Assembly (NCBI GenBank): GCA_900642245.1
Contig: CAAAJI010000380.1
Coordinates: forward strand, 1-40,827
DNA length: 40,827 nt
Reading direction: 5' to 3'
DNA from: Fragilaria radians
Taxonomy: Eukaryota; Bacillariophyta; Fragilariophyceae; Fragilariales; Fragilariaceae
The translations under genes were made by a program, and so were the position numbers. Within the stretch, counting starts at the first letter, position 1, and the number at the start of each line of letters is the position of its first letter. The notes under the pieces were generated by a model. The model was not told where the DNA came from. It was given only the letters and a program-made list of their open reading frames with translations, and did not search any database. Shown here piece after piece: positions 31,780 to 40,827 of this stretch.

Positions 31780-31869
31780 ACAACAACTTTGATATGTCTA
31801 CTTCTATGGCTGGAAAGTCGAGATAGTTATTGTAATCAATAAAATTAATATTATGCACCTATCTTGCGT

Positions 31870-32455
31870 TTACTTCAGTTTGCTTGGCTTCAATTCCTTT
31901 ACGGTTGGTAGCTCAATCAATTTTTTATCATCATCAAATTCTCCATTCGACATATGTGACTGTAGCTGTGCTAACTGATGTGTACGCTGCTTTTCCCTGC
32001 TACCTGTTGACATACTTATGAAATAGTGCCCTTCTTGGGCATTTCCTGTAGGCTTAAGTGCAATGACACCAGTATTTCCGGAGGTTAATGAATTGTGATG
32101 CATCTTGTGAGTTTGCACGTAGTCTCGATAGTCAAGACAGCAATATTTGTGATAAAATCAATTTATTAACCATTTAGGATTGATCTTGGGCTTAACGTCT
32201 TTGACACTCCTCCTTTCACTGGAAAGCTATTCAGCCATAAAGTGCATACATACACTAATTCAATATTCATCCGATCTGACAATTTCTTAAACAGGACGGC
32301 GTTAAAGATGCTGTGGGCGCTCTCTTTCAGGGTCCTGGTATGCCTTTCTATTTCTGGTACATGCTCATTGTTTGTTAAGATGTTGTAGTCCCGAAATGTT
32401 CCTGTCTTTTTGCTTTTCATCGAGTCCGTGAAGCCATTAACAAATCTGCCTCATT
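31870..32455 (-). mobile_element. Copia integrase C-terminal to reverse transcriptase linker fragment
   Basis: Minus strand 32420-32166: NEHVPEIERHTRTLKESAHS, VYVCTLWLNSFPVKGGVSKT and LSPRSILNG, the diatom-type copia integrase end. It continues in 32118-31870 with VQTHKMHHNSL, GVIALKPTGNAQEGHYFIS and TGSREKQRT, the conserved integrase-RT spacer. A frame break lies between. An RNase H fragment sits directly upstream on the same strand, which is the wrong order for one element, so two copies are joined here. Confidence 0.75.
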
Positions 32456-32464
32456 ATTACGGAT

Positions 32465-32681
32465 TTGACAGAGATAATTTTGCAGCATTCATCCTCAACA
32501 TGCTTACGAATGAAATGATATCTCGTGACCACATGCCTTGGTGAAAACACAAGAGCTTGTGTTTTCTGCCACAAAGGCTGCATCAATATCATCACTTCTA
32601 CGCACAATTGGAAGTTTAATCTTAATTTCCATTCCTCTCGGAATGCAATAGATGAATCGTATCTTATTAATTGCTTCAGGC
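32465..32681 (-). mobile_element. Copia RNase H fragment cut by the hAT insertion
   Basis: Minus strand: MPEAINKIRFIYCI, IKIKLPIVRRSDDIDAAFVAENT, then in another frame RYHFIRKHVEDECCKIISVKS. This is RNase H of a copia polyprotein, starting abruptly at the left border of the hAT element. On the other side of the hAT (about 34700-34740, minus) a short IKIKITS stretch may be its upstream continuation (the KRVTITS block of related copies). Confidence 0.6.
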
Positions 32682-32689
32682 ATCAGGAC
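32682..32689. repeat. Left target-site duplication of the hAT element
   Basis: ATCAGGAC directly before the CAGGG terminus. It matches ATTCAGGAC at 34690-34698 except for one extra T. Confidence 0.6.
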
Positions 32690-32709
32690 CAGGGCTAGGC
32701 AATTTATAT
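32690..32709. repeat. hAT left terminal inverted repeat
   Basis: CAGGGCTAGGCAATTTATAT; it pairs with the right end, which read inward is CAGGGCTTGGTAAAGTTATAT. Confidence 0.75.
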
Positions 32710-34559
32710 TTTTATTCTAGCCTATATATATAGAGAAATCATTTTTTGAATACTATATCTATTGCAATACATATTGCAATATATTGAAATACAAAATTAA
32801 CTGTATTTAACTACATTCTCAAATAAATTACTTTATTATGAGCATATTTTCAATCGTATAGCGAGTTGGGCTAGTCCGCAAAAGCTCAGTTGGTTGAAAA
32901 TCCAATCTTCAATCTAAAAAGACACAGGAAATGACTTCAGCACCTCCCGGAATTCTTCTTGCTGTCACAGCACAAGAAGTTGATGATTATTAGTTCCCTG
33001 CACCAACAGCATCATTTGCATACAAATGTAAGAAGTGCAAACGAAGGATGAGGCAAAAAAAGAATAGTGGATTTTCAAACTTGAGAAATCACCGTACATC
33101 TTGTGTCTGGAAAATTTTTGAAATGGAGTTACTGCAACTTCTAGCACATTCAAATCCCACTTCTTCATCATCATCACAAACCAGAGTGCAACAGGACTTT
33201 CAGCCAACATATTCATCCCAAGAAGGGGATGTGTACAAGGGGATTGAATGGGTTGTCATGTGGCACAAACAATTATCCACAGTTGATGACCCTTTATCCA
33301 GAGAAGGAATGAAGTATAGTGCTGTCGCATCAAAGTCTATCAAAAAGTGTATTCTTCAGCTGACACCATTGATTGAAGCAAAGATTTGAGATGAATTAGC
33401 TGGGAAATTATTTGCAATTACACTGGATGGATGGACAAAAGGCTCAACACATTATGTTGCAGTTTTTGCAGCTTATATGAAAAATAGAATGGCCAAAGAG
33501 ACAATGCTTTCATGTGCTCCAATTGAAATTAGTGCTAATGATCCTGTTGGGTTTGGGGCAGATGAGCATATGAATATTTAAATGCAACATTGTCTTAATA
33601 TGATAAAAAAAATGAAGATATTTAAGCCTCGCTAGGCAAAATTGCAGCACAAATCAAGTACTGGTAACAAAATTGGGGGTTCCTTTAATTGGTTGCTGGA
33701 GTCATATTTTTAACCTGGCAGTAAATGAATATCTTTATCATTATGGTGATGTTGTTCAAATTATTCATGTGGTTATGGGAAGGTTGTGCCATTTAAAAAA
33801 CTTTTCAGGGCTTAAAAAGTTAACATACCTCAACCCTGTTAAGCAGAATGATACCCTTTGGTCATCCACATATGAAATTTGTGAAAGGTATTTTTGAATT
33901 GAAAATGAAATTAAGTGCATGCCTGTTATGGTGGAATTTTTACCAAATGCAATGCAAGCACTTCAATTAAAAGAATCTATGGTACATCTGTCAAATTTCC
34001 AGTCAATAACAAAACAACTTCAAACTTCTGGCATGAATATTCATGAAAGCCGTGATATCTTTGATAGCATTTTGGAATTGTATCCATCAATGAAAAAATA
34101 CCTTGCTCCTGATGCCCAAGTCATCCATTTTGCTGAATTTGACTCTGTAGTTGTTTATGTCACTGGTTGAATCAACTTTGACATGTTCCAAAATACGTGA
34201 TGTCCCCATTTCTGTTGAATGTTCCAAATGATGTTACTGAGGAAAAAGCAAGTCAGAGATGAGTTTTATGGAAGAAATAGATTTCAAAAGAAGAAGAATG
34301 ATGAAGGAACACGGTCCAAAGACCAAATATATTGATCAACAATTTATACTGAGCACATCAAATGTGGTGGAGAGGCTGTTTAGTTTAGCACGCTTTATTT
34401 TGACTGATCAATGTTAAAATATGAGTCCAATTGTATTTGAGGCTATGATGTGTTTACAAAAGAACAGAGAATATTGGAGTGTTATTGATGTTGCTCAAGC
34501 AATGCGGAACACACTGTCTGAAAAGAATGTAGACGCCTAAGAGAAGCATTTTACTGCCC

Positions 34560-34675
34560 CCTTCATTGACAATATATTGCAATATATTGCAATATTGCAA
34601 TCATTTATTGCAGCAAATCCAAAATACCAATAATTTATTTTTAAAAATATGTCCAAAAATATATTGCAATATAAC
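34560..34675. repeat. hAT subterminal TTGCAATA repeats (right end)
   Basis: At least four copies of the palindromic TATTGCAATA or close variants lie here. Matching copies occur at the left end (about 32758-32790). In other hAT elements, subterminal repeats bind the transposase; that role is inferred. Confidence 0.6.
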
Positions 34676-34689
34676 TTTACCAAGCCCTG
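34669..34689. repeat. hAT right terminal inverted repeat
   Basis: Reverse complement begins CAGGGCTTGG. The right duplication ATTCAGGAC follows at 34690-34698. Confidence 0.75.
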
Positions 34690-34792
34690 ATTCAGGACGT
34701 AATTTTAATTTTTATCTCTGATGTGTTTATCTCATGCACATTAGTTTCATTTGTCCAACATCTATCTTTACGTTCCTTAAGGTATCATTAAG

Positions 34793-37150
34793 TCATTGGA
34801 ATTGATTTGTTACTGTTTGTGAAGAAGGTAGTAGTTCAATTAGAGTAATAAATATGTACTGGTGGGGCTCAACCATTCTTATCAGTACCCACAATAACCC
34901 ATCCTTGGTCCGTGAGAAGTTTAGATTGTGGATCATCTGAGAACAAATACGAGTATTGTTGACATCCTCCCTGTTCTTATGATCCTCATTCAACAACTGG
35001 AGCATGCCATCATAGATAATATGAATTTTGTTTGATTGAGGCCTGATGCTCTTTGTCATTCCATCTGCTGGATTGTCAACACTACGAATAAAGTAACTTG
35101 AGTAAACCATCTTGTATCATACAATGTAAGAATGTAACCTGCTTTTTTTCTGCCCAACGGATCTATTCTTTGCCCTGAATATTGCGCCAGTATTATCTTA
35201 GCATAATAAGCTGGGGAGTGGAGGTGGCTTTCCCAGAACTTCTACAAGTACTGAAGTGGTACAACTGGTTTCGGAAGTTGCAGAAGATATTACAACTTAC
35301 TCTGTCTTTGTGCTGGACAGAGTAAGACTGCTCTGCTATTTAGCATGCCAGGAAACAAGGTAACCTCCGATGGTGTTTAAATATACAATGATAATTGTGC
35401 ATTCCATTTTGCCTGATGCAGAGTAAGAGTTAACATTGTTTGTAACCCAAAGGGTTGATGGTGAGTGTAATTTTAATGGCCTACAATGCCTTTTCAGATA
35501 TCCTTCTAAGTGAAGAAGGGAATTCCAATGAACTTGTGTTGGACTGAACAAATGTCTGATAGCTACTTTGCTGCATTAACAGAGTAAGGATCACTTATCT
35601 GAACCATTAACAAATACCTGCCTACACATGATCTGTATTCCTAGCTTTCATTTTCACCTGAGGAGCCAAACTGAATCTCTAAGGTCTAAGCCCTATTTCG
35701 TTTGACCATATTTAGAAAGGCTTTAGGGAATTTCCATGAAATTATCCTGGTCAATGTCTGCATTTAAGAAAGCAGCATCAACATCAATCATTCGGTTACT
35801 CAATTTGGCTGTAGATATGCATATTATAAAGAGGGAACAAGGATTATACGGATTGTGGTATCTGTTGCCAAGAAGGAAAAGTAGTCATGGAAATCAATGC
35901 TTGATATCTGCTCATATCCCTTGCTCACACAGCAAGCTTTTGGTCCCACCTGATTTGAATCTCTAGACCAAGCGGGTTTTCAGCGTCCGTTTATCTTTAG
36001 TCACGCTTGACCCTGGGAAGACTGTCCAGGCCTTGTCGAGAGAGAAAAAGTTGAAATTCCAATTCTTGGGCTTTAAGCCAACTTAGATCATGCAGCGTCA
36101 TCATACATATAACCTTTCAAGCGCTTCCTCAGTCTATGGTTCAACATTGACATTGAAGATAAATTCAACTGGTAGAATGTTTGCGTATAGAATGTCTTCC
36201 AAGGATATTGGATTGTAAGAGGTTTGAAGACCCTTGATCTCACGTGGTAGGTAACTTGTGGCGTGGTGGAGTGAAGTTCCTTTTGTCATCTTGGATTTAA
36301 TGATGGGCACTTTAAATGAACCTAAATGAAGAAGTGAATAAGATATGAAAAGGTTTAGGGATTCACCTTCAATACCTTTTCGGAAGAAAGGGGCCATCTT
36401 CGTCAAGATGCCTTTAAGTTACATCAATCTTTCCTTAGGGGTTGAAGTTGTTCAATAAGCGTCCTCTCATTGAGTATATAAGCTCCATGCATGTCTAAAT
36501 GGCTTCTTCATCACATGCCATGATCTTGGACTGAAGGATTGACAAAGCCTTGATTGTATGATCCTTACAATGTTCAATTAAACTTGCACTTTGAGGAAAG
36601 GTAAGCACAGACATGTTGAGTGGATGTATACTTATGGATTATGTGAGTGATGGTAGACAAGCTTGGCCTGCTGATTTGTTAAGGACAATGCCAAACACAT
36701 CCTCTTCACGTGTGGTATTTGGGCCCAAAAGTAAGCCAGGTACATAATTTACATCTTTCCGAACAATGACCGTTGCTTACTATTTTTCTGTTTGACCGTG
36801 CAATATAAACCTTCATCAGTGCTACAATAACTGCACAATGCTCCACTGTTGCCAATTAAAATTTTGTTATTACCGTTTTCCTTAGCCATATCTGCTCATT
36901 AGTGTCCCTTGCATTCCCATTTACCTGACACATTTTTATGAGCGTAATACAGTAAGCCTTCAAACGGTCCTTTTTGCAATAATTTTAGGTACTCTCATTG
37001 CTATAATCTTTCTCTTGTTTTGATTTGCACATCGTGCTGCCTTGAGACCAGATATCCACAATTCCTGCAATTTCCTTTAAAATTGTATTTGTCATGCTTT
37101 TCAGTGCTCGAATTTGGAATTGGACATCTGTCGTTCAATATTTTTGGAAA
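34793..37150 (-). mobile_element. Decayed copia element: gag knuckle, protease, RT and RNase H in order
   Basis: On the minus strand from right to left: a zinc knuckle (KYNFKGNCRNCG, about 37105-37070), a protease site ILIGNSGALCSYCSTDEGLY (about 36880; the active Asp of the usual DSG is Asn), unidentified sequence, an RT entry (36406-36134), the RT core SNRMIDVDAAFLNADIDQDN (about 35790), RNase H (35551-35336: FSPTQVHWNSLLHLEGYLK and GGYLVSWHAK) and its end (FIRSVDNPADGMTK, about 35090-35045). No integrase was found between protease and RT, where only about 370 bases remain. Stops are frequent. Confidence 0.75.
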
Positions 37151-38199
37151 TCTAGACATTTCCTAGTCTGACATCCTTCATTTTCGTGATTCTTTTTTTA
37201 AGTCCACATCGGCCATTTTTATTTCTTCTCTTTTCATTTTAAAATAACAAATAAACAAATGACATTGCGCCCAAAAAGAAGAAGAGGACTCTTTAAAGTC
37301 TTCTCATACCTGCTATCACTTCACACAAACATACTGAACTAATATCGAAATAATGAATGTGGGTACACTCGCAACGATCCCTGTCTAAGTATTCCATGGA
37401 GTGACGGTCCCAAACTCTACTGGGTAAGTCATTGACTTTCCGGGTGAGAATCCACAAAGCAAAACGTTGTGAAAACGGGATTGTTTGTACGCGAAATGCG
37501 AACCACGGAACGTGTGCAAACGAAGATCAATAGGTGTTTTGATTTAAATATTGCATTTGTAAATGACTGCCATAACAACTGGGGCGTCTATTACAGTGGA
37601 TATGTGATCCGAAGAAAGAATATCTTATTATGAGAATGCGATTGTCCCCATACCCTTTTTTCCTCCCTCTGGTCCTTTTTTGGATACAAGGAGAAAATAA
37701 TCTAATGGAGACGAATGAGATAAAGCAGTGGGATTCTTAAATCTCTTCATATATATTTTCGGCTACTTTGAGATGCTGGTAGTTACTATGAACCGATTTG
37801 ATGAGAATTTTGGGGTCATAGTGCAATTTGGATTTTGAGTCTTTTTCGTCGCTAGTACAGCAGTTGGTTAGATCTTCCTTCGTAAATACTAAATGACGTT
37901 ATGGTCATGTAGCTCTAGTAGGGAAAAAACAAGTATTGACATCATGCAGATCAAGATTTCGACAATTGGATCATTTCTAGTGCTACATAGATTCATAGGT
38001 TTAGGTCAAATTCTTGTTTTATCATTTAACCTTATCCAGCCCTCTTATCTCAAAAAATAACCCAAAATTTCATTGGTTTGCTCTTATTGCAATTGCTGCA
38101 TACAATGTGTCTTCTTCTAGGATTCTAACTTAGTGATAACCAGGGAATGTGATGTCTCAAACAAATTGGACATGTTGCAAACGCTAGATGGGCTTGAGA
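37151..38199. other. Gene-free stretch
   Basis: No coding or RNA feature is recognised. It lies between two copia remnants in opposite orientation. Confidence 0.4.
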
Positions 38200-38560
38200 T
38201 CAATAAAGTGTTACCCCATCTCTGCTATACTACTATTTTTGTGTAATAAAGCAAGAGCAGATACACTTACAGCCGTTGCATCGCAGAAGTCTGAATGTGA
38301 CAACAACAAGCAAGTAGCACGAGTAATGAAATACTTATAAGATACAGACAAGTTGGAGTTAACACTGGAAGCCCAAAACATATGCGATATGCAATGGCAG
38401 ATGGATAAATTCCATGCAACACATCCTGATATTGAGGATTCAAAGGCTGACTTGTATGGACAATGGTGAGATTGCAATACCGTATAACCCAACTCAAGAT
38501 ATGATAGAAGCTTTTTTACAAACAACTTAAAAGGAACTGTATTCTCTGAATCTCGAGATG
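38200..38560 (+). mobile_element. Copia RT-RNase H junction fragment
   Basis: Plus strand: CNKARADTLTAVASQKSE, VARVMKYL, a stop, DTDKLELTLEAQNICDMQW, then DKFHATHPDIEDSKADLYG. This is the copia segment C-x-R-A-R-P-D-I-x-T-A-V through the RNase H start (V-D-A-S-x-A-V-H-P-D), with the catalytic Asp region decayed. The minus-strand frames here are shadows. Confidence 0.7.
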
Positions 38561-39107
38561 CTTTAATGAATTGTGAGTGGACAAAGCTTGCGCCTCAATT
38601 GAATTAACTTGATGCGCACAGAAGTGTATTGGGATTCATGAATGAGATCACTCATGGAGTCGAACAAAAAAATGAAGGAAAAATCTAAACTGTCCAATAA
38701 TTACACTAAAAGGAGATGGATACGGACTTTACCTAAGGATGTGTCACGTGAATTAGTGGTTCACACAAAATGAATGGTGTAGATGCATTACAGCCCTAGA
38801 ATAAACACAATCATAAGTTTACAAATCTACGTACATTTCCAGGTTTGCCTTTCATCATAATAGTCTTTCATGCTATTGCTGTCATGTAGGCAACAGGCGG
38901 ATTTTAAGGAAATGTTTCTTCACACTAAAATTTTTTACTAAAATAATATGGATACTACACTAGCTCTAAAGGCTTCTCATTTCATTATATTAGCACATTC
39001 ATAAATCATACTGGAAGACTACCCAATTATGAATATTGGCAATATATTCTAATATTCACTACATCGAATCATATTCAGTATTCTCCAAAAGTTGGCTTAC
39101 ATGCCTC
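38561..39107. other. Decayed stretch between two copia remnants
   Basis: The left part may continue the preceding RNase H fragment in broken frames. Nothing can be assigned. Confidence 0.3.
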
Positions 39108-39488
39108 TCACATGCTTCTTTCCTGACATTCATAGGAAAAATCTGCTTCGTTTATTATTGCCTGATTCGACAAGGCTATTTTGATACATTCACTTCTATT
39201 GTTTATATTAATGAAATGATATTTGCTATCCGCGTGTAGTGTAAGTACGCTCGTAGTTGTGTCTTCTGCCATAAAAATTGCAGCAATATTACCACATCTA
39301 ACCACAATTGGAAGATGAATCTCTATAAATCGAATCTCCTTAATTGCTTCAGACATCGCTATGTATTTGGCTTCACAACTTGTGATTGTTACTCTCTTCT
39401 TGCCTCTCGACCTGAAACAAATGGGTAATCCCAGCAAGTAAATTATAAATTCTGTGAGGCTGACTTGAGCTTCAGTGCTTCCTGCCAA
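39108..39488 (-). mobile_element. Copia RNase H fragment
   Basis: A 126-residue open frame with RSRGKKRVTITSCEAKYIAM, SEAIKEIRFIEIHLPIVVRC, NIAAIFMAED, then a T-L-H-A-D-S-K-Y-H-F block. This is the RNase H C-terminal half of a copia polyprotein; the DN-IGA motif has lost its Asp (Gly). It is still open over its length, so it is less decayed than the other fragments. Confidence 0.8.
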
Positions 39489-40479
39489 TCACTATAGCTG
39501 TAAGCTACCAAATCCCACTTTTCATAGCTATACTTGGATTCATATTCAAGCAATCGTTTTTTTGTCACTCACAGATTTCATTGCTCTCAACGTTTATATA
39601 TATATATATATGCCGCTAGATTAGCTCGATCAAGAAAATTCGACAATACATTCAAACATTGAGTATGCCCGGTCTTGATTGTTAAATTCAGAGTAAAAAC
39701 ATCCCTACATTTTGATTTCATCTGGTCGCTGATCCTTTCAAGCTTGCTGTTTGGCCTTCTCTGGAGGTTTTGGGTCTTCCATTACCATATTGAGCGAAGC
39801 ATCAGCTCAGTCAATTCTTAAGTCCTTTCCAGAATTGAGATCTTTTTCCAACATTGACGCATCTGCATTGAACCAGTTCTTTAACCCCTAACCCCTCCAA
39901 TACCCTTTGTTATCATTAGCTTTTACTTCAATTGTTGATGCATCCTTAATTCATCCCAATTGCATAAATCTTCATTATCTGTCAATTCATCATCTTTTGT
40001 TTTCCTCTCATCTTTCCAATACTTATTCAGCCATCTCCCTAACTTCCGAAATTGCTGAGTTTTTTTTATTTTCCTCTTTAACTTTTTGCTGCCTCAGGAG
40101 ATAAAATTCTCAACATCGGTTGTCGTCAATTCACATTCCATTCAGCATTGGTTTCAAAACTCTTTCGTAATCCCACCGTCACTAAACATAGATGGAATCC
40201 TCCCATAAATAGTCTTGAATTTTTTTCAGCTTGCCATGCCTTTGTAGGTGCCCAAGGTCCACTCTATGTAAATCTGATACTCATCCGCTGCCTTTTACAT
40301 ATTTTTTTAGCAGTAAAATCTCCCTGTATCATCAATCTTTAACAAAACTCTTCTGATCCTTTAATTCTTTAATTGATTGGCTTTTAATGCCTCCCTCAAA
40401 ATCTTCCATAGTTGATTGCTTTTTCTTTGTTGCCAGACTTCTCCTTGACCAAGATCATCTTTAGTTTTTACTTGTTGCA
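39489..40479. other. Degenerate sequence, probably retroelement
   Basis: An AT dinucleotide run lies at about 39597-39611. Minus-strand reading gives Lys/Glu-rich short frames that could be gag debris, but nothing is diagnostic. Confidence 0.3.
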
Positions 40480-40639
40480 CTAATCAGTAAATCAATCAGG
40501 AATTGATCATCTGGAATACTGGAACTCAAGACTTTAAATTTTACTTCTAGGTTTACAAGATTAGTTCTTTTAGCATTTCTTTCCTTCATCAGTCTTGTCA
40601 TGAATCTCTTGGGAATCTGTACTTTTCCCAGTCATTAAT
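40480..40639 (-). mobile_element. Probable copia gag fragment
   Basis: Minus strand: GKVQIPKRFMTRLMKERNA, then NLVNLEVKFKVLSSSIPDDQ and FLIDLLISATSKN, stop. The I-P-D-D-Q-F-L-I-D-L-L pattern after a helical stretch resembles the copia gag core. More broken frames continue on the same strand to the window end. The family call is inference. Confidence 0.4.
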
Positions 40640-40827
40640 TTGCCTTAGTTATAATTTCTTATGCCACATTGGTCATTCTTCTTTCTTCCCTGTTCAGTTT
40701 GACACATCAAAGATACAAATAAATCACTCGTTGGTTAATCGTGTTGACATGCCTCTTCATACCTACTATAAAGGGATCCTCATACCTGTTCTCAATTCGC
40801 ACAAAATCATATTAATCTGTGTTGAAA

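Larger units (their letters stand above)
32690..34689 (+). mobile_element. hAT-family DNA transposon, 2,000 bases, inactive
   Basis: The ends are imperfect inverted repeats beginning CAGGGCT, and an 8-9 base flanking duplication fits hAT. The transposase runs on the plus strand from ATG 32931: a BED-type zinc finger (CKKCKRR, then LRNHRTSC), the catalytic-region motif TLDGWTKGSTHYVAVFAAYM (about 33421-33480), the GC-x-SH-x-FNLAV block as LIGCWSHIFNLAVNEYL (about 33688), and the C-terminal dimerisation piece NVVERLFSLARFILTD (about 34363). Stops at 32991, 33387, 33579 and 33633 and at least one frameshift kill it. The subterminal regions carry repeated TATTGCAATA. The transposase would excise and reinsert the element; this copy cannot act by itself. 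Confidence 0.85.

Noticed and set aside
39880..39900. TAACCCCTAACCCCT resembling telomeric repeats
   Set aside because: Only two imperfect units, inside retroelement-like sequence; no array.

Overview
The window looks like nuclear DNA of a diatom (stramenopile alga); the species cannot be fixed from the sequence. The main pointers are two secreted proteins with Pro-Thr/Arg-Pro-Thr repeats typical of diatoms, a bHLH-PAS regulator of the diatom RITMO1 type, short introns (80-118 bases, GTAAGT or GTACGT donors), AT-rich intergenic DNA, and many decayed Ty1/copia elements whose residues resemble diatom copia (CoDi-like) polyproteins. No bacterial operon signs, CRISPR array, rRNA or tRNA gene was recognised.

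Layout. 1-5350 is a graveyard of copia fragments on both strands. 6127-12041 is a gene cluster: secreted PT-repeat protein 1 (+), a probable mitoribosomal protein mS35 (-), eIF2B alpha (+) and a Ser-rich single-pass membrane protein (-). 12042-13599 has no recognised gene but holds a run of hairpins. 13600-14739 is a copia RNase H remnant with a possible LTR. 16395-17672 is a three-exon bHLH-PAS gene (-), followed by a copia reverse transcriptase remnant (+, to about 19370). 21092-22261 is PT-repeat protein 2 (-), paralogous to protein 1. 24358-26268 is a DBP3-type DEAD-box helicase (+), and 27348-30098 is a three-exon HAT/TPR protein of the HCF107/Mbb1 type (-). At 31342 lies a ubiquitin-like gene broken by an in-frame TAA. 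From 31870 to the end the DNA is mostly dead copia pieces, interrupted by a 2,000-base hAT DNA transposon (32690-34689) with recognisable inverted ends and a target-site duplication.

Function. The intact genes are housekeeping or regulatory: translation initiation (eIF2B alpha), ribosome assembly (DBP3), mitochondrial translation (mS35), organelle RNA maturation (HAT/TPR protein) and probably timing (bHLH-PAS). They show no common pathway. The most distinctive genes are the two PT-repeat secreted proteins. They share a Cys-rich N-terminal block, a PT spacer, several Arg-X-Leu tripeptides and a conserved C-terminal block around a Trp-Thr-Cys-Arg-Ser-Cys motif, and may be cell-wall or extracellular-matrix proteins. 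Starts were placed at ATG codons; several longer reading frames open only at TTG or GTG and were trimmed. Introns were inferred by eye from splice signals, reading phase and domain continuity.
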